From assembly GCA_016285355.1 (NCBI GenBank), contig JAEEQP010000014.1:1-64000 (forward strand): 64,000 nucleotides of DNA, in the 5' to 3' direction. This document shows positions 1 to 8,285 of the stretch, piece after piece. The first letter of the stretch is position 1. The number at the start of each line of letters is the position of its first letter. The notes under the pieces were generated by a model that was not told the DNA's origin, did no database searches, and saw nothing but the letters and a program-made list of their open reading frames with translations. A program made the translations under genes and the position numbers. Source of the stretch: Bacteroidales bacterium. GTDB lineage: Bacteria > Bacteroidota > Bacteroidia > Bacteroidales > F082.

Positions 1-173
1 AAGACCTGGAATCTGCCGAAGTCGTCAACACCCTCGGGCAGCGCGTGGCCACTGCCACGGGCAAAGGCAAGACGCTGCAAATCAACATCGCCAACCTGCC
101 TGCGGGGGTCTATTTCGTCAACATCACGGACGAGGAAGGGCGGACGTATGTACGTAAAGTGGTGAAGGAATGA
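1..173 (+). CDS. C-terminal end of a T9SS-exported protein (5' partial)
   Basis: The reading frame enters at position 3 and closes with TGA at 171-173, leaving 56 residues. They match the end of a type A T9SS sorting domain (Por_Secre_tail): the stretch NTLGQRV is followed by the LPAGVYFV motif and a basic end (VRKVVKE). In this family the last 70-80 residues direct outer-membrane translocation and are removed on attachment to the cell surface. The functional part of the protein lies upstream of the window. The stop overlaps the next start as ATGA, so the small lipoprotein downstream is probably translationally coupled. Confidence 0.85.
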   Translation, partial: DLESAEVVNTLGQRVATATGKGKTLQINIANLPAGVYFVNITDEEGRTYVRKVVKE

Positions 174-397
174 AGCCAAAATCAATTGTTTTTATTCTCG
201 CGGCAGCAGTGACGGCCTTGGCCGTCCTGCTGCTGGCGGGATGCCATGAAGGGAGAAACGGCAAAAAAACGCCAGTCGAGCAGAAGGAAGTCAAGGCGGA
301 CACCAATGAGGCTGACACCATGGAGGCTTTCTACGAACGGATGCGGCACTGGGAGGTGCTGCATGGCGGGATGAGCCGTAGGGAGAGTGATAAATGA
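170..397 (+). CDS. Small lipoprotein, unknown function
   Basis: The gene encodes 75 residues. A basic start (MKPK) and a hydrophobic stretch lead to the lipobox LLAGC, so it should be a lipoprotein with a mature part of about 50 residues. That part is highly charged (many K, E, D, R) and has no recognisable domain. The start codon overlaps the stop of the preceding T9SS cargo gene (ATGA), which argues for one transcript and possibly a related role at the envelope. An antisense frame of similar length lacks any protein-like features. Coding status is supported by the lipobox and the coupling; function is unknown. Confidence 0.65.
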   Translation: MKPKSIVFILAAAVTALAVLLLAGCHEGRNGKKTPVEQKEVKADTNEADTMEAFYERMRHWEVLHGGMSRRESDK

Positions 398-409
398 AAG
401 ATGTGGAAG

Positions 410-460
410 TTTCCTGAATTTCAAGAAAGATTTTTAAAAAGTTTTCTGAATTTCAGGAAA
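410..460. promoter_or_regulatory. Twin 19-bp palindromes upstream of a promoter
   Basis: Two imperfect palindromes lie in tandem: TTTCCTGAATTTCAAGAAA (410-428) and TTTTCTGAATTTCAGGAAA (442-460). A 13-bp AT-rich spacer separates them, so they start exactly 32 bp apart, about three helical turns. The second ends 5 bp before the TATTTTTG promoter element at 466-473, over the expected -33 region. This is what a dimer-pair operator would look like. The same layout with a different sequence precedes the DUF4143 ATPase gene at 61340-61390. Confidence 0.55.
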
Positions 461-465
461 CTTTG

Positions 466-473
466 TATTTTTG
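466..473 (+). promoter_or_regulatory. Bacteroidetes -7 promoter element for the 527 gene
   Basis: TATTTTTG fits TAnnTTTG. It lies 53 bp before the start codon at 527, leaving an AT-rich leader. The -33 region is occupied by the second 19-bp palindrome, so binding there could block transcription. Confidence 0.6.
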
Positions 474-526
474 CACACAGTTTATAATTTAAAGATTTAT
501 TATTCAAATATTTAAAATTTAGTATT

Positions 527-3196
527 ATGAAAAAACTATCCCTAATCCTAATGCTTTTGGCTTTCTCCTTCGGGATGAATGCCCAGGTTGAAAAGACCTT
601 CGACTTCAACGATTACGAGTATGGAGAGAACCCGAATCATCTCCTCAATGGCCAGGATGGCTGGTATGTCCGTGTACATCATGCGGGCAACGGAGCCTTC
701 ACTCCGATGTATACCGACTACATGGGCCACTTCTGGGGCACCACACCGCCCATCCCGACGGCAGACGAGACCATAGGTGTGTTCTCGGATGCCTCTGGTA
801 CCGCTTTTGGCGATATTGCCACACACGACATCACCCAATACGGTTTCGACTTCTCCTCTGGTGGTATCATCGAGTTTGAATGCGACATCCTGCGTCAGTG
901 GTGGGGCGACTTCTTCGGCATCGGCTATGACGGCGACGGCGACGGCTCAGTCCTTCCTCCTTTGCGCAAGGCTTCTTCGCAAAATGCCATTTGTGAGCCT
1001 GTCTATCCCGATGAGAACAGCACCATTCCCGATGGTGGTATCTATCTGATGATGACCGGTGTCAACCCGACTAATCCTCTGTTTATGAACGGTGTGGTGC
1101 TGCCCAACAACACTATTACCAGCAACATTCAACCTATCGGACAAGAGAGCCACTGGTACCGTTGGAAGGTCTCCATCGACCTTGATGCCAACGATGGTGC
1201 CGGTGCTGTCACGCTTTTCATGAAGTACGACGACCTCGATGCTGAATGGGAAGCCGTGCCGGAATGCCAAGGTGTCAACGCTGGACTTACCCCTGGCAGC
1301 GGCGACAAGTTCGACCCTGCCATGTGGCACTACATCTATATGCTCAACAGCGGCTGGGGCGGCTTCGATAACTTCACCATTCGTCACATTCCTGGCGGAT
1401 TGGCTGCGCAGTTTATCGACTTTGCTGAAATCCCAGACCAGTTGGTCTATAATGCCCCCATCACTTTGGAAGCTTCCACTACTTCAGGACTCCCTGTGTC
1501 CTTTGAGGTCGCCCAAGGCCCAGCCACCGTGGAGGGCAACATTCTCACCCTCACTGGCGAGGAAGGCACCGTAAAAGTTCGTGCCATCCAGCCTGGCGAC
1601 GGCACACAATGGCAGCCTGCCCCTACGGTGACACGTACCTTCTATGTGGTTGACCCTGAAAATTATACCCCTGAGATGACCATCCGTCGTCCTTACGAAG
1701 GTACCAAGGTGTATATGCCCAATTTCGAGAACCCTGTCATGGTGGTGTTGAGTGCCTATATCGACCACGGCAATGTGCTCAAGTTTGAAGAGGTGAAATG
1801 CTCTGTTGACGGACAAGAACTGACATTGAAGACCGACTATCCCAATGATCCTAGCAACGGCTATTGGTACACCACTTGGACACCCTCGGGCGAAGGTACT
1901 TACAACATGACCGTATCCATCACCCAAACTGGTGGTAAAGTCACAACGGCATCCAACAGCTTTGAGGTGACCACTAACTACGATGACATGGTGGTTTCCG
2001 CGATGAATGGAGAAATGATGGCAACTACCTCACAGTTTACCGACTATGGCGAATACGTCTTCCCGACCCATGTCAACGCATTCAATGCCATCAATCTGCA
2101 TTATCTGCACAACTGCGTGAACGGCAACTGCAACACCTATGACCACATCAGTTATGTCCGTGTGAAAAACTACCGTGGCGAATGGGTGGAACTCTGCCGT
2201 TATATCACTCCTTTCGGTGTGGAATGCGTCGACGACCTTGATGCGACCGATTTCACTTCCGTGCTGCAAGGACTTGTTGAATTTGAATACTATAGCGAGC
2301 AATACGCCACAGGCGACGGCTATAACCCAACCGCCATCTTCGAATACACCAAAGGCACACCTGAATATCCTTATGTGGATATGCGGGAGATTTGGTATGG
2401 AAACTACGCGTTCGGCGATTACTCAGACCTTTGCCCCATCCCGACCCGCAATGTCGTTTTTGACCCTTGTGTTGAAAAAGCCAAGCTGCAAATCACGACC
2501 TCTGGACACAATTGGAGCGATACAGGTAACGGTGCCTACAACACAGGCAACGCAGCAGAGTTCTACGAAGCCACGCACAACATCAATATCAACGGTGCTA
2601 CAACCTACACGCAACATCTGTGGGAAACCTGCACGCCTAACCCCGCTGGTTGCCAGCCTCAAAACGGTACTTGGACTTATTCCCGCGCTGGCTGGTGCCC
2701 GGGCAGCATGGCTATGGTGTGGAACTACAGCCTCGACGATTATCTCGCCGCTGGCCATGTCGATCTGCTCTATGAGTTCGATCCGACCTATGTCGACCAA
2801 TGCCATCCCAATTATCCCGACTGTGTGAGTGGCCAGAACAGCTGCCCCGATTGCAATAATTCAAGCAACCCGATTTTGAGGGTTTCTGGCAAGGTGGTGA
2901 CCTATAGCCACAACACCGACATTCTGACGGAAGTCCCGGAAATGCCCAATGTCGATGCTGACCCGTTCCAAGTGACCATCGCTCCTAACCCGGTGAGAGG
3001 CCAAATGACCATCACTACGGATTATGAGAAGGGTAAAGTCAGTGTCGTCATGATTAATTCGCAAGGTGTCAAGGTAAAGGGCTTCAGCGTGAAAGGCTCC
3101 GACACCATTGATGTGAGCGACCTGCCGTCAGGACTCTACTTTGTCCACGTCATCGGTGGCAAGGTGGTGACCAGGAAGGTGATGATTCAGAATTAA
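527..3196 (+). CDS. T9SS-exported multidomain surface protein, unknown function
   Basis: The 889-residue protein has a signal peptide (MKKLSLILMLLAFSFGMNAQ). Residues 20-285 resemble a beta-sandwich or lectin-like region: FDFNDYEYG near the start, a Gly/Asp-rich stretch DGDGDGS, and GGFDNFTI near its end. Ig-like segments follow (about 290-480). A Cys-rich region further on (CVNGNCNTYDH, CTPNPAGCQPQNG, CPDCNN) is probably disulfide-bonded. From about residue 812 comes a type A T9SS domain with APNPVRGQ and LPSGLYFVHV, ending KVMIQN. That predicts export across the outer membrane and surface attachment or release. No catalytic motif is recognised. A terminator hairpin follows 25 bp after the stop. 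Confidence 0.85.
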   Translation: MKKLSLILMLLAFSFGMNAQVEKTFDFNDYEYGENPNHLLNGQDGWYVRVHHAGNGAFTPMYTDYMGHFWGTTPPIPTADETIGVFSDASGTAFGDIATHDITQYGFDFSSGGIIEFECDILRQWWGDFFGIGYDGDGDGSVLPPLRKASSQNAICEPVYPDENSTIPDGGIYLMMTGVNPTNPLFMNGVVLPNNTITSNIQPIGQESHWYRWKVSIDLDANDGAGAVTLFMKYDDLDAEWEAVPECQGVNAGLTPGSGDKFDPAMWHYIYMLNSGWGGFDNFTIRHIPGGLAAQFIDFAEIPDQLVYNAPITLEASTTSGLPVSFEVAQGPATVEGNILTLTGEEGTVKVRAIQPGDGTQWQPAPTVTRTFYVVDPENYTPEMTIRRPYEGTKVYMPNFENPVMVVLSAYIDHGNVLKFEEVKCSVDGQELTLKTDYPNDPSNGYWYTTWTPSGEGTYNMTVSITQTGGKVTTASNSFEVTTNYDDMVVSAMNGEMMATTSQFTDYGEYVFPTHVNAFNAINLHYLHNCVNGNCNTYDHISYVRVKNYRGEWVELCRYITPFGVECVDDLDATDFTSVLQGLVEFEYYSEQYATGDGYNPTAIFEYTKGTPEYPYVDMREIWYGNYAFGDYSDLCPIPTRNVVFDPCVEKAKLQITTSGHNWSDTGNGAYNTGNAAEFYEATHNININGATTYTQHLWETCTPNPAGCQPQNGTWTYSRAGWCPGSMAMVWNYSLDDYLAAGHVDLLYEFDPTYVDQCHPNYPDCVSGQNSCPDCNNSSNPILRVSGKVVTYSHNTDILTEVPEMPNVDADPFQVTIAPNPVRGQMTITTDYEKGKVSVVMINSQGVKVKGFSVKGSDTIDVSDLPSGLYFVHVIGGKVVTRKVMIQN

Positions 3197-3221
3197 GAAC
3201 ACCAAAACCTTCAACTACAAG

Positions 3222-3253
3222 ACCTCCTGTTGGCAACGACGGGAGGTTTTTTA
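3222..3253 (+). terminator. Rho-independent terminator after the 527 gene
   Basis: The stem ACCTCC (3222-3227) pairs with GGAGGT (3242-3247) and is followed by a T-run. It lies between the T9SS cargo stop and the proS promoter. Confidence 0.75.
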
Positions 3254-3274
3254 TTTACATACCAAAAAAAACTG

Positions 3275-3282
3275 TAACTTTG
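3275..3282 (+). promoter_or_regulatory. -7 promoter element for proS
   Basis: TAACTTTG matches TAnnTTTG exactly, 36 bp before the chosen proS start at 3319. It lies just after the upstream terminator, as expected for an independent transcription unit. Confidence 0.7.
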
Positions 3283-3318
3283 CGGCTTCAATTGAGAACA
3301 AACAAAAAGAATACAAAT

Positions 3319-5046
3319 ATGAAAGTAGCAACATTATTAGGCGAACGTTTCAAGAAAGCACCAGCCGACTGCGTATTTGACAGTCAGGCATTGATGGTGC
3401 GTGGCGGCTATATCAAGTCAGTGGGTACTGGCTTGTTTTCCTTCTTTATGCCGGCCAAACGCATCGCAAAAAAGATAGAAAACATCATCCGTGAGGAGAT
3501 GGACCACATTGACGGACAGGAAGTCATGTTCCCCGTCGTCATGCCAGGTGCGCTGTGGCAGGAGTCGGGCCGTTTCACGAGTATCGGTTCGGAGCTGCTT
3601 CGCTTCAAGGACCGTAACGGCATCGACATGGTATTGGGTATGACCCACGAGGAAGCTGCCGTACAGTTAGCCCGCGATGCCGCGAAGAGTTACACGCAGT
3701 ATCCCTTCATGATTTACCAGATCCAGACCAAGTTCCGCGATGAACCTCGTTCACGTGGCGGCCTTATTCGTACCCGCGAGTTCACGATGAAAGATGCCTA
3801 TAGCTTCCACACCTCACAGGAGGATTTGGAGCAATACTATGCTGAGGCTTACCATGCCTACGACCGCATCTTCGCCAGAGCTGGCGTGCCGCAAGTGGTT
3901 GCTGTGAAGTCCGACTCAGGTATGATGGGTGGTCGCGTGTCGCATGAGTTTATGCTGCTGACCGACATTGGCGAGGATACTATCGTCATTTGCCCTGAAT
4001 GCGGTTACCGCTCTAATAGCGAAGCTGCCGACTGCATCGTCCACAATGAGGAATATCCCATTGAGCCTTTGGAAGAGGTTTACACCCCAGATCAGAAGAC
4101 TATCGAAGATGTGTGCAACTACCTGCATGCTTCGCCGTTGCAATCTTGCAAGGCCGTGCTCTATCAGCGTAACATGGATGACTCGTTGGTCATCGTCTTC
4201 CTGCGTGGTGACCTGGAGGTAAACGAGACCAAACTCCGTAACCTCATCGGTGCCGAGGTGCATGCTGCCACTGTCACTCCTGACATGGGTATTTGCGCTG
4301 GCTTCATCGGGCCTAAGGGTCTGCCTGAAGGTATCACCGTGGTTTACGATGAGTCGCTGAAGACCTTGAACAGTTTTGTGGCAGGTGCCAACAAGGTGAA
4401 CTACCACTACAAGGGCATGAACATGGCCCGCGACCTTGGCGAAGTGAAATATGACAGTGTTGCCAAGGCCACCGCAGGCGGCATTTGCCCCGTATGCGGC
4501 AAACACAGCATCACCATCAGCCGTGGTATCGAGGTGGGCAACATCTTCCAACTTGGCACGAAATACACCGAATCGATGAACATGCAGTACCTCGACAGCG
4601 ACAACACGCTGAAATACCCCATCATGGGCTGCTACGGCATCGGCGTGGGTCGTTTGATTGCCTCGGTCTGCGAAGTGAGCCACGACGACTACGGTCCAAT
4701 TTGGCCCATTACCATCGCCCCATGGCAGGTACAGGTCTGCGCTCTGCGTATCGCTGACGAGAACGTGCGTCGCGTGGCCGACAAGGTCTATGAAGATTTG
4801 AAAAAGGCTGGTGTGGAAGTCATCTACGACGACCGTAACATCAGTGCAGGTGTGATGTTCTCCGATGCCGACCTGCTCGGTGTGCCATTGCGCATCGTGG
4901 TCAGCCCAAAGACGCTGGAGCGCAATGCCATTGAGTTCGCCAGCCGCGATAAATCGTTCAAGGCCGACCTTAACCCCGATGATTTCGTCGATGAGGTGAA
5001 GGCCAAGATTGCTGAGATGATTGCGGCTTTGACGCCTGAGGATTAA
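3319..5046 (+). CDS. proS: Prolyl-tRNA synthetase, bacterial type with editing insertion
   Basis: This is a cytosolic class II aminoacyl-tRNA synthetase that charges tRNA-Pro. The start MKVATLLGERFKK at 3319 is preferred because an upstream in-frame start would fall inside the promoter element. The 575 residues match the usual length of the E. coli-type enzyme. Motif 2 is visible (FRDEPRSRGGLIRTREF), as is motif 3 (GIGVGRLIASV). Between them, at about residues 220-400, lies an insertion of the size and place of the INS editing domain that hydrolyses Ala-tRNA-Pro. As far as I recall, cultured Bacteroides carry the shorter archaeal/eukaryote-like ProS, so this form is noteworthy. It is a single gene, convergent with nrdDG. 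Confidence 0.95.
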   Translation: MKVATLLGERFKKAPADCVFDSQALMVRGGYIKSVGTGLFSFFMPAKRIAKKIENIIREEMDHIDGQEVMFPVVMPGALWQESGRFTSIGSELLRFKDRNGIDMVLGMTHEEAAVQLARDAAKSYTQYPFMIYQIQTKFRDEPRSRGGLIRTREFTMKDAYSFHTSQEDLEQYYAEAYHAYDRIFARAGVPQVVAVKSDSGMMGGRVSHEFMLLTDIGEDTIVICPECGYRSNSEAADCIVHNEEYPIEPLEEVYTPDQKTIEDVCNYLHASPLQSCKAVLYQRNMDDSLVIVFLRGDLEVNETKLRNLIGAEVHAATVTPDMGICAGFIGPKGLPEGITVVYDESLKTLNSFVAGANKVNYHYKGMNMARDLGEVKYDSVAKATAGGICPVCGKHSITISRGIEVGNIFQLGTKYTESMNMQYLDSDNTLKYPIMGCYGIGVGRLIASVCEVSHDDYGPIWPITIAPWQVQVCALRIADENVRRVADKVYEDLKKAGVEVIYDDRNISAGVMFSDADLLGVPLRIVVSPKTLERNAIEFASRDKSFKADLNPDDFVDEVKAKIAEMIAALTPED

Positions 5047-5050
5047 TATA

Positions 5051-5078
5051 GTAGAGACGGTGCATGCACCGTCTCTAC
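5051..5078. repeat. 28-bp perfect palindrome, GTAGAGACG family
   Basis: The 9-bp arms GTAGAGACG and CGTCTCTAC enclose the 10-bp palindrome GTGCATGCAC. It lies between the convergent proS and nrdG ends and could fold in either transcript, but no clear T-run follows. A second member with the same outer arms and a different palindromic centre is at 57363-57390. Confidence 0.85.
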
Positions 5079-5105
5079 AATGAATTGACGAAAAAATCCG
5101 GTAGA

Positions 5106-5606
5106 TTACTCTGTCGGATTCATTTCTACCTCAACCACCTTCTTGTTCTTTCGGAACCATTCCGTAATGTCCTTCACACGGCCATCGGCCAAGCGTTTCA
5201 TCATTTTTTGGTTGGTGGTCGCACTATCCAAGGCACCCAACTCGGCCACATATCGACCCAATTTGATGTAGTCGAAATGGTCGGTGGAGACATTCTGCGG
5301 CAGGTCGTTCTTTCCGGAATACCAAGCCACCTTCATTTTGTAGTCTTTCTTGACCTGTCGGGCCAATTGAGCCACGGATTCAGGCTCGTTGTCGCCGCCC
5401 ATGAAGCACACACAAGTGATGCCTGTCTTGTATTGCTCCACAAGACGATACAATTCCTTAGTGTCCAATGGTTTGCCAGTGTTTTCCCACAAATATTTGC
5501 TGTGGCAACCAGGGCATTGGTTGGGACAGTTGGAGATATTAATGGCAAGCGTCACTTCTTCAGGAACTTCCTGAAAGACGATATCAAAATTGGCGTACTT
5601 TAGCAT
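5106..5606 (-). CDS. nrdG: Anaerobic ribonucleotide reductase activating protein
   Basis: NrdG is a radical SAM iron-sulfur protein that installs the glycyl radical on NrdD under anaerobic conditions. The 166-residue protein has the cluster motif CPNQCPGC (Cys27, Cys31, Cys34, the CxxxCxxC form) and a downstream Gly-rich SAM-binding stretch (CFMGGDNEPE). The length is normal. Its start lies 7 bp inside the end of nrdD, so the two are translationally coupled. The pair is transcribed from a promoter beyond nrdD and governed by the cobalamin riboswitch at 7820-7984. Confidence 0.94.
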   Translation of the reverse strand: MLKYANFDIVFQEVPEEVTLAINISNCPNQCPGCHSKYLWENTGKPLDTKELYRLVEQYKTGITCVCFMGGDNEPESVAQLARQVKKDYKMKVAWYSGKNDLPQNVSTDHFDYIKLGRYVAELGALDSATTNQKMMKRLADGRVKDITEWFRKNKKVVEVEMNPTE

Positions 5607-7711
5607 CGGTCCATCTCCATTTTTCCATAGTGACGGCGGGCGGCTTCCTCTTGACGCGGCTCGCTGAAATTGCTGACGCGCTTCAAGTAACCGATGATGC
5701 GGGTCAGGTAGTCGATGTTATGGCTGTGGCACTCGGGGCATTCCTTCAAGAAACGCTTGTCAATGTGGCCGCAGTCGTTGCAAATCGTGTTCGGGATGTT
5801 GAAGGTGAAATAGTTACAGCCTTCGCGGGCAGCCACACGCAACAATTGGCGGTATTGCTCCTTAGTGAGGTGTTCCTCCAAGTTGCAGTGCAGCGCCGAG
5901 CCACCGGTGAGGTGTTTGATGTACTTTTCGCCATGCAGACGGAACTTGTCCAACACGTTGGTGTTCGGGTCTTCCACGATGTAGAAATAGCTGTTGTAAC
6001 AGTCGCGGTGCACCTCGTAGCCGTCTTCCTTGTCCCATTTGGCATGTTTCACGCCCACGTTCTCAGCAGGAATCATCTCGCAGTTGAACATCAGGCCGTC
6101 TTGCTTCGAGTAGTACTTCTTGTTGTACTTCTCGATGAGACCGAGCACGTCCTGCACAAACTTTTCATACTTTGGGTTATCTGAAATCTTGATTTTCAGG
6201 AACTCGGCAGCTTCCACAAGACCATTCACGCCGATAGTGAGGTATTGGCGGCCCAAATTAATGTAACCCGCATCAAACAACGGCAACATACCTTTCTTCT
6301 GTAATTCCTTCAGGTTTTCGTTGTAGCACATCTGCACTTTATGGCAGAGGTCGACGATTTCCTCAAGGAAGGTCAGATAGTGCATGTTGTTGCGTGCGGC
6401 ATATTGGATGCAACGGTTCAGGTTGATGGTCAATACACTCTTGGAGCCTGTGGACACGCCACCGGCACCGAGGGTGTAGCTGAAGCCGTTGTCCTGAATT
6501 TCGTTGCGCAGGCGGCAGCACGACGAGAGGGAGTCGGCATTGTCGCTGAGGTAGGTGAAGAACGAGTGCCCTTCGGCGTACATCTCGGCGGTGAAGTCGG
6601 CCCAATCCTGGTCGATAACATCGCCATCTTTCGAAAGCAAGGCCATGGTTTCGACAGGGAAGGTGAGCACACTTCTCAAACGTTCCGCATTGAACCACTT
6701 CATGAAGCGTTTTTGCAACCAACTCAATGATTCCCAATCAGGTTTGGTGCCATCTGGGAAGTAGAAATTGCCAAACAGCGACTCGAAGTAATAACGGTCA
6801 TAGTAAGCGATGTTCCAGAACACCGACTGGTAGTTTCTTGCACCTGCAGGTTGGTTCAAGGAATAGACGATTTGCTGGAAACAGTCGGTGATGACCTTAT
6901 CGATGGTGCGCGGTTTCAGGGAGAAATCGACCACCTCGTCGGCGCGTTTGTAATAGTCTTGGCCGTAGTCCTTGGCGATGAAGTAGTTCATGTACATCAG
7001 GAACTCCGGCGTGGCACAAGCCCCCGACAATTGCGACGACACCATGAACACCATATTAATAAAACCGCCACAGAAGGAACGCAGCTTGGTGGGGGCCGTA
7101 GAGTTGCCGCCGATGGAGCTGGTGCCTTCGTTGAGCCAGGGATACATGGTGATGGAGGCGCAGTAGTTAGCCAAACTGGTCTCGTCGTTCTTGTAGATGA
7201 AGTGATTGTTGAGCAGGTAGAGGTAACGGTCAGCAAGCTCCTTGCCAAACATCGACTTAATGCGGTCCGTCAGCAGGCGACGATTAATGCGGATAAAGCT
7301 TGACTTGGGCAACTCACCGATTAATGTAGCGATGTTTTTCTTCTCCACATTGGCATTGGCGTCGTACTTCGAGCCAGTGGCGGCGTTCGAGGCGTTGACA
7401 TAGTTGCTCAAAAAGTCGATTTTCTCGCGGATCTCACGGTCTTCGGTGTGCTTCTGGCGGTACAGGATGTAGTTTTTGGCCACTGTATAGTACTGCTCCG
7501 CCATTAATGCCGTCTCCACCTGGTTTTGGATTTCCTCCACAGTGATGCCGTTGGTCACGCGAACACGGCTCAGGATGCCGTTGAGGTCTTCATCGGTGGC
7601 ATAAAAGCCCGAAGCCAAGAAGGCCTTGCTGATGGCGATTTTGATTTTATCAAGGGAGAAAGCTTCCTGCTTGCCGTCTCTTTTGGTAATGTATAAACCT
7701 CCGTTGCTCAT
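5600..7711 (-). CDS. nrdD: Anaerobic (class III) ribonucleoside-triphosphate reductase
   Basis: NrdD reduces ribonucleotides to deoxyribonucleotides under anoxia with a glycyl radical. The 703 residues start with an ATP-cone regulatory domain (about 1-95). The active-site region includes SSCCRLRNE. The C-terminal zinc ribbon (CNDCG and CPEC) precedes the glycyl-radical segment RIIGYL, with the radical Gly at about residue 674. Nothing essential seems missing. nrdG follows with a 7-bp overlap. The leader of about 270 nt carries a cobalamin riboswitch, so expression should fall when cobalamin is plentiful. That implies a B12-dependent reductase (NrdJ) elsewhere in the genome. Confidence 0.95.
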   Translation of the reverse strand: MSNGGLYITKRDGKQEAFSLDKIKIAISKAFLASGFYATDEDLNGILSRVRVTNGITVEEIQNQVETALMAEQYYTVAKNYILYRQKHTEDREIREKIDFLSNYVNASNAATGSKYDANANVEKKNIATLIGELPKSSFIRINRRLLTDRIKSMFGKELADRYLYLLNNHFIYKNDETSLANYCASITMYPWLNEGTSSIGGNSTAPTKLRSFCGGFINMVFMVSSQLSGACATPEFLMYMNYFIAKDYGQDYYKRADEVVDFSLKPRTIDKVITDCFQQIVYSLNQPAGARNYQSVFWNIAYYDRYYFESLFGNFYFPDGTKPDWESLSWLQKRFMKWFNAERLRSVLTFPVETMALLSKDGDVIDQDWADFTAEMYAEGHSFFTYLSDNADSLSSCCRLRNEIQDNGFSYTLGAGGVSTGSKSVLTINLNRCIQYAARNNMHYLTFLEEIVDLCHKVQMCYNENLKELQKKGMLPLFDAGYINLGRQYLTIGVNGLVEAAEFLKIKISDNPKYEKFVQDVLGLIEKYNKKYYSKQDGLMFNCEMIPAENVGVKHAKWDKEDGYEVHRDCYNSYFYIVEDPNTNVLDKFRLHGEKYIKHLTGGSALHCNLEEHLTKEQYRQLLRVAAREGCNYFTFNIPNTICNDCGHIDKRFLKECPECHSHNIDYLTRIIGYLKRVSNFSEPRQEEAARRHYGKMEMDRC

Positions 7712-7819
7712 ATAATGTGCTCGTTTTCTGTTTGTTGCGTTATTACAAACGCAGTGTATATCTTATTTCCTTATTGTTTGTACACTTCCCTACTTCCCGA
7801 GGGCCATAGTGCTTTCCGT

Positions 7820-7984
7820 TTCAAGGCAGGTCTTCTGGCTTACTCCCTTCCGAACGGCCTTCCCGTCCTCATGGGTTGGACAGTGGCACGTAGTGTTCGG
7901 CATGTTTCAGAGCTCACAGCTACGGGTATAGTCCCTGATTTTCACAGGGTTCCCTTTTCATCTTCTCCGAAGAACCTTGTTCTG
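7820..7984 (-). promoter_or_regulatory. Cobalamin riboswitch in the nrdDG leader
   Basis: Read on the minus strand, the conserved AdoCbl-riboswitch blocks appear in the right order: GTGAAAATCAGGGAC, then CCCGTAGCTGTGAG, GTGCCACTGTCC, GACGGGAAGGC and the B12 box AGCCAGAAGACCTGCC (7825-7840). The element starts just after the promoter at 7985-8017 and ends about 110 nt before the nrdD start. A small hairpin (TGCGTT pairing with AACGCA, 7736-7753) 25 nt before nrdD may belong to the expression platform. No U-tailed terminator is visible, so control is probably at translation. The exact 5' edge is approximate. Confidence 0.93.
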
Positions 7985-8017
7985 CAAAGGTATAGCATTT
8001 TGGTTTCACCGACCAAA
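7985..8017 (-). promoter_or_regulatory. Promoter of the riboswitch-nrdDG transcript
   Basis: On the minus strand, TTTG (8014-8017) is the -33 box and TACCTTTG (7985-7992) the -7 box, 21 bp apart. This is an almost ideal Bacteroidetes promoter, directly before the riboswitch. Confidence 0.75.
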
Positions 8018-8285
8018 TTAATTCTTTATTTTTTTGTCAACAGGTTATCAACAAGGTAAGTGTTTGATTTTCGTTATAATCCAAAAAAAGCAAGTTCAAG
8101 TTAACAGAAAAAACTTCTATCTATTTTAGGGCGGTTGTTTTCGCTTTAAAGTTACAAAAATCCAACAAACTTGCTGTGCCATATTGTTTTTTCTTTAAAT
8201 TTGTGCCCGACATACATCCTAAGACCTAACCCAATCCAACTGCCATTGAGATAACAATTTGATATAACACATTAAACTAAAAAAT
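8018..8285. other. Divergent intergenic region between nrdD and the C10 peptidase gene
   Basis: This AT-rich stretch separates two divergent transcription units. It holds the -7 element TAAATTTG (8196-8203) that probably serves the 8286 gene and a single TTATCAACA (8045-8053) resembling a DnaA box. I see no open frame or larger repeat. Confidence 0.6.

Noticed and set aside
3916..4683. 255-codon minus-strand frame inside proS
   Set aside because: It is a long antisense frame caused by the codon use of proS, with His/Val-rich, low-information content.
5051..5078. Palindrome read as a bidirectional terminator for proS and nrdG
   Set aside because: The stem is strong but no T-run follows on either strand, so it is listed only as a repeat.
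5064..5603. Long plus-strand frame opposite nrdG
   Set aside because: It is the complement of a clearly coding gene, begins inside a palindrome and has no promoter or protein-like features.
8045..8053. DnaA-box-like TTATCAACA, possible origin
   Set aside because: Only one site, not the exact consensus, with no cluster of boxes and no dnaA or dnaN nearby.
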